Of a stretch of DNA of 64,000 nucleotides, positions 46,787-56,100 are shown in pieces. Below the pieces are notes generated by a model, which did not search any database, was not told the origin of the DNA, and saw nothing but the letters and a program-made list of their open reading frames with translations. Made by a program: the position numbers and the translations under genes. Position 1 is the first letter of the stretch, and each line of letters begins with the position of its first letter. Source of the stretch: Symsagittifera roscoffensis (Eukaryota > Xenacoelomorpha > Acoela > Convolutidae). The stretch is taken from the NCBI RefSeq assembly GCF_963678635.1, contig NC_087068.1, forward strand, positions 60,383,949 through 60,447,948, written 5' to 3'.

Positions 46787-46809
46787 GTTCGAGACTTATA
46801 GTCGCACCA
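46787..46809 (-). other. primer binding site
   Basis: Two bases inside the 5' LTR, the plus strand reads as a tRNA 3' end: GTTCGAGAC, then TTATAGTCGCACCA, with the universal CCA and a T-loop-like GTTCGA. The coding strand therefore begins TGGTGCGACTATAA, complementary to that end over possibly 23 nt. The implied acceptor 3' strand is TAGTCGC with discriminator A. I cannot assign the tRNA species. Confidence 0.75.
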
Positions 46810-46811
46810 GA

Positions 46812-47221
46812 TGAGTTATGACCGATGGGTATAACTCATAGAGTAATTTATGATAGGGTACACCGTCTGCTCGTCACGCTATCTTATTTTCGGCCGGATA
46901 GATTCGTGCAACTTCTTAGTCTAATACCGATCCTAATCTTACTCTTATACTATCTAGTCTCAGGTTGTTTAACTAGTCTCTGCTAGGCTCAATAGATCTA
47001 GGGTATACTGGTTTATTGCGGCTGCTGAAGTACTCGGGAGAGTCCAACTAATTTCTAAGTTAAATTCAAATCTCTCTGGTGCTGAAATTACAAGTAATTT
47101 CAGCACTTACAAATAAGTGTGTTGTTAGTTAGATGGATCATGATTGGTTAATATTAAATACTTTACATTGGTAAAATATCTAAATTATCCAATCATAAAA
47201 TGTAGTTTAGATCAGGTTCCA
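46812..47221 (-). repeat. 5' LTR of copy 1 (410 bp)
   Basis: Same as the LTR at 28,345-28,754 except for two adjacent bases. The palindrome is at 47,079-47,106 and the AATAAA complement at 47,012-47,017. Transcription should start inside it and run toward lower coordinates. Position and polarity are fixed by the primer site next to it. Confidence 0.95.
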
Positions 47222-47225
47222 CTAG
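47222..47225. other. target site duplication CTAG (right)
   Basis: Matches 28,341-28,344. Confidence 0.8.
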
Positions 47226-48189
47226 CTCGCAATTTTTTTTTGATATCGAAATTATATGAAACTGTTTTCAGGTTTCAGCGTGTATTTAATCCCATCAAAA
47301 AAGTTATGTACAGGAAGAGAGAGCGAGAGAGAGAGAGAGATTTTTTTTGAGTGGCTTCCATTTTCTAAATTGATTTGTGGAGAAAATCAGTTAAGCTATG
47401 GTTTCCAAAATTGGTCTTAGACGTTCTCTCAATGATAATATAGTTTGCTGTATCAAGCTGGATTTCGCCACAAAAAGCTTTTTCCATCAGCTCTAATGTA
47501 TGCGTACAAACAAATCTGAGATATAACTTCAGTTCGAGTTTTCATGCTAATGATATTTTCTTGCTTTCTAATAAGTCAGATGAATCGTTTCAAGATCGGA
47601 AAAAAAGTGTTGTTTTTAATGCCCAGTTCAACTGCTTTTCCAATGATTTCATGAGCGACTCGTGTATACTGTACTAGAAAATGAAGGTTTTTTTATTTTT
47701 CAATTTTTGCTAGTCACGTTCTCGCAAAACTATGAACTAGAAAAACTAGGGAAAAAAAATTAAAAAATTTCTGTTTTTCCACACCTAACGTTTTCAGTAA
47801 GTACACGCTGAAACCTGAATCGTAGCAATTTGAAAGATGAAACGTACCGAGCTGTTGCGCAAAACACAATAATCATGGATACCTTGTCAAGTGTGTTTCC
47901 AAATATTTCACAGAAAAATCACAATCTTTCATCATAAACCCATTAGAGAATTCATTTTCTTGTCCAGACAATTGTGACGGAAAAAAGACATTTCCTTCGA
48001 ACTTTCAAATAATTTGTGCTCGAGTGTTTTTTATCCAGACCAAATCAAATTAGTAATTAACAATTTTTACACATTAAAACAATAAATTTAAAAGATATTG
48101 ATGCCCTGAGTTTGATCGACAAAAGCTATATTTCCTGTGACAATTTTCTGTTAAAATATGGAGGTCTGGAAACTGGCACCCGCATTGGA
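47226..48189. other. spacer between the two retroelement copies, left part
   Basis: No gene. GA-rich microsatellite at 47,313-47,340. A segment near 47,950-48,060 (CCAGACAATTGTGACGG, then TTTGTGCTCGAGTG) resembles dispersed family B. Confidence 0.45.
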
Positions 48190-49160
48190 GTTCCATGAAA
48201 AAAAATCAATTATAATTGAGTTTCCTTCTCAGTGTCTTCATCAATTATAATCAATTAAAATTGGATTATAATGTTACGATTTTTCGGGGCAACAAAATCC
48301 TTTTTTCATCCAATAAAATCATTTTTTTTTTCATTTTTGTGGACACTGACCATTAAAGTAAATTATAATCGATTTTTTCTCGACTCTACTGATATGCAAT
48401 TTTCAACGCACATGAAGTCTTTTGTACGTTGTAAACTAAAATTGGTTACGTTAGTTACTTATTGTTCAGATTAATTTCTACCTATCTTTTCATGTTACTC
48501 AACATTACCCCCCAGCGTTTGCCCATTTACACAAAACCCGTCCCTCCAATGTAACGTTTGCTTCACAGTTTAGGAGTGGGTGTTCAAATGGGGGGGGGGG
48601 GGGCGTTGGTTCATTTGGGGGGATTCGGGTGGGGGATGGGTTCAGGTGGGGGAGGGGGTTAAGTGGTGAGTGTGGGTTCAGGTGGGGGGAGGAGGTTTCT
48701 GGCGGGGGGATCAGTGGGGGAAGGGGATCAAAGATGCAAACGTTAAGGGGATTGAGAGGTGCAAGGGGTCAAACCTTGGGGTGTTGGGGGGAGGGGAGCT
48801 TAACGGAATAGCTTTGCAATTTGAGTTTAGGTGTTTAGGTTTAGAAATTGATAAGGCAGTACAATTGCTTTGCAAAGCTTCCGCGTCACTTCCTTGATAA
48901 ATGCAGAAATTCTTGCAATATTTTGCACGACGCGTAAAATAAAAAAAAGGATTGGAAAAAAATCTATTTTAATGTGATTTCCTAGTTATTAGAAAACCAT
49001 TATAATGGATTCAAAATGAATTATAATGCGCTTTGTTTTTGCGAGAAAAATGGATTTAAATCCATTTTTAGTCCAATTTTGTTGGCTCAACGTAACTTGG
49101 GAATAGATTATATTTACAACATTTTAGACAACAAAAATCCATTATAACCGATTTGTTTTC
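48190..49160. repeat. ATTATAATCC words flanking a G-rich block (second locus)
   Basis: ATTATAATTG / ATTATAATCAATTA words at 48,205-48,290 and 48,355-48,375, then G14 at 48,590-48,603 inside a G-rich strand (48,575-48,790), then CCATTATAATGGATTC and GAATTATAATGCG words up to ~49,150. The plan matches 15,380-15,975 but the tandem copies are more decayed. Confidence 0.5.
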
Positions 49161-49905
49161 ACTTTTCTTTAAAGCGGGCAAGTTGGCATATCGGCCAACT
49201 TGGGATAAATACTTCTATTGATGCGTAGCCTTGGGGGAAACTGAATCGTCTTTATGATTAATTCAAAATTAAATTTTGGTTAGATAATTGATTCAAATGG
49301 CGCTATAATAGACACAAGTTTTGACACTATTGCGTGTGGGGTTAGAGTAGATTTCAAAACTGGGACAATTTTCAAGCATCAATGATTTTCTACCAAATTC
49401 TTCTTCAGACACGTTCAGCAGCATTCAGAGCACTCAAGGCAACATACCTTGAAACAAGAAGTCAAGTTAATTTGTGTGTTTAAATCTGTTCCTTTTCGTA
49501 ATCATTGCCTCGCTGCGGTAGAATGACTCAGCCGTAAAAGCGTTGTCTGTTTCTTGCCTATTTCGATTAAACAAGTTCTTGAATTTCTAAACATCAATAT
49601 TACAAAACAAAACCCATTTTTTTCGGTGTAAAATTCAATCTTAATTCTTTTTCATTTTCACTTAAAAAAATTTAAGTTTCCAGCCTGGTTTTCAGACAAC
49701 TCGTTTTGCTTTTTTCTCTCAATCTCACTTTTTTTCATCAGCTACATTTTCGTTGACTGTTCCCTTTTCTATCAAGATAGTCTGCAATTGTAGTTATCTT
49801 TCACTCAGTCTGGTTCAGTTGTGTAATTAGCGTGCTCTTCCACCTGTGCGGTTTGTTGGTTGTGTGACATTACTGTGACATTGTTGGTTGTGGACATATT
49901 CTATT
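49161..49905. other. spacer next to truncated copy 2, no gene seen
   Basis: Unrelated to the leader or LTR of copy 1, so the 5' part of copy 2 is missing rather than diverged. No supported gene. The junction with copy 2 is between 49,888 and 49,906. Confidence 0.5.
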
Positions 49906-52617
49906 AAAAATTTACTCTTAAATTTATTTGAACCCGGAATCAGTCCATGTAAAACAGAGTTCCCAGATGTAAAAATCAAAAGACAAATCATAGACCACTA
50001 CCTAAAAGATATATGTAACATAACACAACAGTATGGAATCTACTCCATAGAATTCACCTCACCAAACCACAATCATAGGAAATATACAATTCAAACAGAC
50101 GATCTTGATTTAGAATTTTCAAAAGTATTTTCAGAATATATAAAAAGCATCCAATACCATAACTCACAAAGAGCAAACTCCATTTTCACCAATGAAGTTT
50201 TCGCAATAATATATAGTTATATTTCGATATTAGAAAACGAAATCCCATTAACAAATGTCTCACCGACAGAAACATCTGAACATTTAAGAGTACGACATGA
50301 AATCACACTACTCTCTAGTTATTTAAACATTATTAAAGAAAATTTCACGAAAGACGACGTTTCACAACATACAAAACACGATCTACAAAAAATTTTGGCA
50401 TGGTTCATAATAGATTATTTCACACACAATATTGATTTAATTGCACAAGCAAGAAAAAATTTTAGACCCCAAAATTCGAACGATGATACCGCTATCACAG
50501 AACAATCAGATTATGTTTGGGACCCCGAATGGTCTCATCCCGCATTTATAAGCTTCCCACAATCAATCTCAAGTCAAGCAATAAGTACAATATCTTACAT
50601 AAGAGATTATGTAAGAGTAATACCCTTAACCATTGATGCAACACCATTAAACTATAATACATTTTTGCCCGATACACAAAATAATAGTTTAAACTCTACA
50701 GTCATACACAACGAAAACCTCAATGGAACTAGGAATCTTACTCAACAAGATATCCAGACACCATCACACTTCATAAATGAAGAAATTGTACACACAACAA
50801 CTACACAACAAAGTATTTCACCAATACGCCCAAATTTGACAACATCAAGAAATACAAATCCATCACAAACACAAGTAACCTTACAATCAACCGTTAAACC
50901 TTCGGTTGCTCCAAAATATTCACATATGGATTACCAAACATACAGACCCATGACAATACCATCAAAAACACGCAAAACATTCAATAAAAACAACTTTGCA
51001 GACCACAATTATAATTATACACATCCATCAAAAACAAATTACCAACCACGAAGAAATTTTAACCAATATACAAGATCTCGAAACTGGGATAACCCAATGG
51101 CCCAACATAATTCAATAAATTTCCAAACAAATCCTCCACAGGATCACAGTGAAAATTACCCATTTTTTCAACAAAATAAAAATAAAAAACAAACATCTTA
51201 TCAAATGGATTATTTATCCTCAGATGATGATTTCTTACAACCAGACATATTTGCACCATATACTCAAGAATATCGTAGACAAGGAATACAGAAAACACGT
51301 ACAAATCATAGGAATTTTTCTCCACAACCAATAGATGCACAACATCAACAACCAATTCAACAACAAAATCCAATTAATACACAATCTTTTCAACCAATTC
51401 AACAACAAAATCCAATGATGACACACTCGTATCAACCAACACAAATGCAAAATGAAATACCACTCCCATATTATCTCCAACAACATGAAATAACAAGAAA
51501 CCAACTTTCAAATTTTTCTCAAATGCCAAATGCAGCAGAATCATTACAAATGACAATGAATCCATACCTTATGGGTGGATCATCAATAACATCAAACAAA
51601 CCTTTAATGGTTTTCACAGGAACAGACCCTGAATACTCTGTAGAAGATTATTTAAATGCAGTAACAGCAAACTTGATTTTAAACATCGGACCTGAACCAA
51701 TTAATACGCCACTACATCAAAACTGGATACATCGACGCACAGCGTTGATACAAACAACCTTAGATGGCGCAGCCCAAAAATGGTTTTCAGTACTACCTCT
51801 AGAAATAAAATCAAACTGGAAAAGGTTTACACAAGAATTTTCAAAAATGTTTGACTCCGAAAGAAACAAACAACAACAAAGAGTTTTATGTAATGAAATT
51901 CGCAGATTACCAAACGAAACCATCAAGCAATTAGCAGTAAGAATCGAAACACTAGTTCGAAAAGCATATTCACTAAATACACACGACTATAAAAATACAA
52001 AGATGACAGCAATCTTAATGATGACCTTAACACCACAAATAAGGAAAATAGCAATAAAAAAGAGAGCATCCCATCCTTCCTCAATTCGAGAACCCGATTT
52101 AGATTTTCGAAAACTAGTAGACAAATTAGAACAAGCAGAAATCACAATGAAACTAGAAGAAACGGAAAATCTGAAATTACAATACGTTAACAGAATTGAA
52201 ACGACTTCCACTAATATTAATAATATACAGGAATCAGACACAGACCTCGTTGAAAAAATCACTGAAATACTCAATATTTATGAAAAGAACCCAAACTTTA
52301 AAGGCAAACCATCTTTCAAAAAATGGTGTAATTATTGCCGACGATACGGACATAGTATTTCCGAATGTAGACAAAAACAGCAAGATAGTCAAAATAAACC
52401 TCAAAAATACAAAGAACCAAATAAGTCATTTTATCAATATATGAAGAAAGATCAAAATCTGCCAAACAAAAATGTATATAGCAACAATAGTTCCGGAAAA
52501 CCACTTCCGAACAATACAAGCTATACAAGAAATCAATCCCCATATAACTCAAGTTATAGAGGAAGATCGCCAGAACGAAGAAACACACAAAATTCGGCAC
52601 AAAATCACTACAATTGA
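49906..52617 (+). CDS. Gag (N-terminally truncated, ends at an in-frame TGA)
   Basis: Reads in one frame from the junction to TGA at 52,615. Order, numbered from the frame opening at 49,888: a poorly conserved N-terminal region; Thr/Ser/Gln-rich linker; Gln/Asn-rich stretch at ~485-530 with repeated QPIQQQNP; capsid-like domain at ~574-690 (FTGTDPEYSVEDYLNA, AAQKWFSVLP, WKRFTQEFSKMF); coiled segment; CCHC zinc knuckle at ~814 (CNYCRRYGHSISEC). The TGA replaces an AGA codon of copy 1, and beyond it the Ser/Arg/Asn/Tyr-rich repeats continue in the same frame to TAA at 53,011 (CAA in copy 1). The 5' end has no legitimate start; the first codon in frame is a TTG in flanking DNA. Confidence 0.85.
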   Translation, partial: KNLLLNLFEPGISPCKTEFPDVKIKRQIIDHYLKDICNITQQYGIYSIEFTSPNHNHRKYTIQTDDLDLEFSKVFSEYIKSIQYHNSQRANSIFTNEVFAIIYSYISILENEIPLTNVSPTETSEHLRVRHEITLLSSYLNIIKENFTKDDVSQHTKHDLQKILAWFIIDYFTHNIDLIAQARKNFRPQNSNDDTAITEQSDYVWDPEWSHPAFISFPQSISSQAISTISYIRDYVRVIPLTIDATPLNYNTFLPDTQNNSLNSTVIHNENLNGTRNLTQQDIQTPSHFINEEIVHTTTTQQSISPIRPNLTTSRNTNPSQTQVTLQSTVKPSVAPKYSHMDYQTYRPMTIPSKTRKTFNKNNFADHNYNYTHPSKTNYQPRRNFNQYTRSRNWDNPMAQHNSINFQTNPPQDHSENYPFFQQNKNKKQTSYQMDYLSSDDDFLQPDIFAPYTQEYRRQGIQKTRTNHRNFSPQPIDAQHQQPIQQQNPINTQSFQPIQQQNPMMTHSYQPTQMQNEIPLPYYLQQHEITRNQLSNFSQMPNAAESLQMTMNPYLMGGSSITSNKPLMVFTGTDPEYSVEDYLNAVTANLILNIGPEPINTPLHQNWIHRRTALIQTTLDGAAQKWFSVLPLEIKSNWKRFTQEFSKMFDSERNKQQQRVLCNEIRRLPNETIKQLAVRIETLVRKAYSLNTHDYKNTKMTAILMMTLTPQIRKIAIKKRASHPSSIREPDLDFRKLVDKLEQAEITMKLEETENLKLQYVNRIETTSTNINNIQESDTDLVEKITEILNIYEKNPNFKGKPSFKKWCNYCRRYGHSISECRQKQQDSQNKPQKYKEPNKSFYQYMKKDQNLPNKNVYSNNSSGKPLPNNTSYTRNQSPYNSSYRGRSPERRNTQNSAQNHYN

Positions 52618-53148
52618 CCAAATAGTAGAAATAACTACTCCAGATCTAATTCAAACACAACACAGTTTGCTTCTAGATCTAATTCCCAATCACGAAATAG
52701 ATACTATCAAAACAATCAATCACGAAACTCATCATACAATAGAAATAGAAACTATTCCAATAATCGAAATAGAAGTTATTCAAACAATCGAAGTCAATAT
52801 TATCCAAATAACCGATCAAGAAATAACTCATATAACAGACCAAACAACAATTATCAAAATAGATCGCGAAATAATTCACAAAATCGACATTCAAGTTATA
52901 ATAATCGTTATAGAAATTATTCCCAATCACCACACCGGAATAATAATCACTATAATAACTCTAATAATCGTCACAGAAGTAGTACACCTAAACATCAAAG
53001 ACAAATCAATTAAGTACAGTCTAACCCAGAAACAACATCAGACCCTCCAGGTATTGAGGACACAGTAACTGATACGTTACAACTCAATCAAATAAATTGT
53101 ACATCATCAGATTCAGAAAGCGACACAGAAAACACTCTTTCTATCAAT
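52618..53148 (+). other. gag-pol linker region, stop-interrupted in copy 2
   Basis: Same frame as gag and pol. It encodes ~130 residues of SRNSSYNR / NYSNNRNRSY-type repeats, then a short acidic segment. TAA at 53,011 interrupts it. Both copies also keep a 198-codon ATG frame in +1 here (52,472-53,068 and 41,845-42,441). That frame differs far more between copies than the gag frame does, so I treat it as a shadow. Confidence 0.6.
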
Positions 53149-56100
53149 ATGATAAAAATCGAAAATGACTATGAATCTGTCATATATGAACAACCTTTCT
53201 CATCACACATATATGAAAATCAATCAGAATTTCTTCAAAATTGTTACACTACACCCATAAATTCCACACCAACGACGCAGGAAACGAATGCAATTAACAC
53301 TACAAATCAAACTAATAAAAATGTCAAAACAAAATGCTTGAACACAAACCACATCTATCAAAATATACAAAAAGAACAACCCAAAGAAAAAATTTGGACA
53401 ATACCATTTCTCTTAGAAAGCCCAAGAAACAAAGAATTTCAACCACCAGACCTTGAAATTGATTTTTTAATTGATTCAGGAGCAGAATCAAACATAATAA
53501 GCATTCCCACATGGAATGAAATAAAAACTTTACACCCAAAGCTAACACCTCTTGAAACCTCCAGTAAGTTAGCAACAGCACAAGGATCAACATTGATAAA
53601 CTACGGAAAAATCCAATTATTTCTCCTCCCCACCAGAACAATGGAGCAAAGCAAAATTCTAAATAAGCCATTTAAACAAATATTCCATATCACTGATATT
53701 AAATATAATATCATTGGAATACCATTTATTTCAAAGTATATACCAACAATTAACATCCTAAATAGTAAAATATTAATCAAAGATAAGTATACAAAAACAA
53801 AAGAAACATCTTTAACATTTTTTCAAAGATTAAATAAACAACCACCATTCTTTTCAAAATTTTACCCGATATTTAACCAACAAAGAAAACACTTGAAACC
53901 ACTATCAGGAAACATCTATAATTTTTCAATTAAACAAATTCACCAATATGATAAGGAACAAAACAAACAAAAATTTTATATGTCATATTTTGAATTCAAA
54001 CCTATTCATAAATTTTTCAAAATCACAATCTCTTCCATAAAATATTTAAAAAACTCGAATACAGATATCATTTCCTTACATGTTTATAACAACACACCTT
54101 ACCAAGTAACATTACCTTTAGGACTTTTAGGATATTGTGAAACCAACGCTACAATATCACCAATACACGAAAAAGCCTATCGCGTAAATAACATACTCCA
54201 ATTATTAGATATTTGCCAATCTACAATTCTTAATGAAGAATTATCGATAAATAATATAATGAGTCACGAAAACAGAAATACGGATTATTTCACAAAAACT
54301 CCATATTTCAAACCTACATTCAACATAAGTAACTACACAGAAGACCAACAGAAATTTTTAACAATGTTTAATTTCCAACATTCACAAATAACACAAGACG
54401 AATTCGAAAAGTTAGCCAAACAGCTAATTAAATATTCATCAGTCTATGCAACATCAAAATTCGATGTTGGCAAAATCAGTTCATCACTACATCTCCCATT
54501 AAAACCAGACGCAGTTTTCAAAAAACAGAGAGCAAGTAAAGTACCAATTCACTTACATGATAAAGTAAACAGATTACTCGATATTTTAGAACAATACAAC
54601 ATTATATCACCAGTTAATAAAGAAGAACAACCAAAAGGCAACACATTTATCAACCCCGTTATTATTCTAGCTAAAGGAGAATCATTAAAAATCGTTCTCG
54701 ATGCTAGATACCTCAATTCACTCATAGATGAATCAAAATGTAATTGGCCCATCGAACCAATACAAGTAATTTTAACAAAAATAAACGGCAAATACTTTAC
54801 AACCGCCGATATGAATAGTGCATACAATCAAATGCCACTAGATGAACAATCACGACGTTTAACACAATTTGTTATCGGAAACCAACAATATGAATTTAAC
54901 CGCTTATTCTATGGAATATCCATAGGACCAGCAGCATTTTCAGCTTTTATGAGCAAAATTTTCAGACCACTAATACTCAAGAAAAACGCAATCACCTATC
55001 TAGACGATGTTTTTATGCAATCACAAACAAAAGACGAGATGTTCAACGTTTTAGAAAAATATCACCAAATACTTCAGAACAAAAATCTGAAGGCCGCCCC
55101 CAATAAATCACACTTCTTTTTAACAAGAGTTAAATTCTTAGGACATAATATAGAAAGAAAAACAATCACTCCATTGAAATCACGCATTGACGCTATTCAA
55201 AAACTTCAACCACCAACAAATAAAAAGAAAATCCAAGAATTTCTTGGAATGTTAAACTTTTTAAGTAAATATGTTTATAAAATGCAATTATATCTACGAC
55301 CATTTTACAACATCCTTAGACAACAAAATAATTTTGAATGGAATACAGAACATCAAGCACGATTCGAAGAAATAAAGAAACTTTTAACTGAACAAATTTC
55401 AAACACAATTCCAGACCCTGATCAACCATTTTATGCAATGTGCGATGCTTCGAACTTTGGCATCGGCGCAGCACTATTACAATCACATAATGGTACAAAT
55501 AAAATGAATCTGATATCAGCAAATTCCCGATTATTCACTCAAGCAGAGCTACGACTCTCAACTCTAATGAGAGAATGTACAGCCATAATATATACACTGA
55601 CAGAATATGAATTTCTGATACTTGGATCAAAACATCCCACAGTTTTATTTACAGACCATAAACCAATCATCTTTCTCTTTACACAGAAATCTAACCCAAA
55701 CCACCGCGTTTACAGATTTCAACTAATTCTAATGAAATTTCCAAACTTACATATAGTTTGGACTGCAGGAAAAAATCTTGCATTACCAGACACCTTAAGT
55801 CGAAATACACCACCTGAATTACTTACACGAAAAACAACAGTTGAAAAACCCAAAAACATAAAATTCTACCTTGCAGAAAACGAAACATCACCCCGATTAG
55901 AATGCAAATATGCAGTAAAAACTGATATTGAACAATCACAAATAAATAGTTTACAACATTTCCCACTTTATTTAGATTGTCAAAATAATCATTATGAAGT
56001 TGATCTACTTGGAACATCAACTTTCAAACCAATCCCATATTCTCAATGGATAAAAAATAACACCCAACAAAAACGAACAAAACAACACCAAACTAAAAAA

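Larger units (their letters stand above)
28345..47221 (-). mobile_element. complete 18.9-kb Ty3/gypsy-type LTR retroelement with envelope-like gene (copy 1)
   Basis: Two 410-bp LTRs bound the element, with a CTAG target duplication. The pol domain order (PR-RT-RH-IN with a GPY/F tail) is that of Ty3/gypsy. In transcription order: 5' LTR, primer site, 1.26-kb leader, ORF155, gag-pol, ~0.6-kb gap, TM76, TM88, ORF X, Env, ORF603, 1.6-kb 3' UTR, 3' LTR. At almost 19 kb it is about two to three times the usual 5-9 kb of the group. The LTRs differ at only 2 of 410 positions, so integration is recent, yet gag, pol and env carry about ten frameshifts or stops. Either a defective genome was mobilised in trans or some indels are assembly errors. 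The coding strand is rich in A and C and very poor in G. Confidence 0.95.

Noticed and set aside
52472-53068. 198-codon ATG frame overlapping gag in +1, the same length in both copies (also 41,845-42,441)
   Set aside because: It differs at roughly 30 of 198 residues between copies while the overlapping gag frame differs at about 11 of 150, so constraint sits on gag. Its openness follows from the repetitive codons beneath it.
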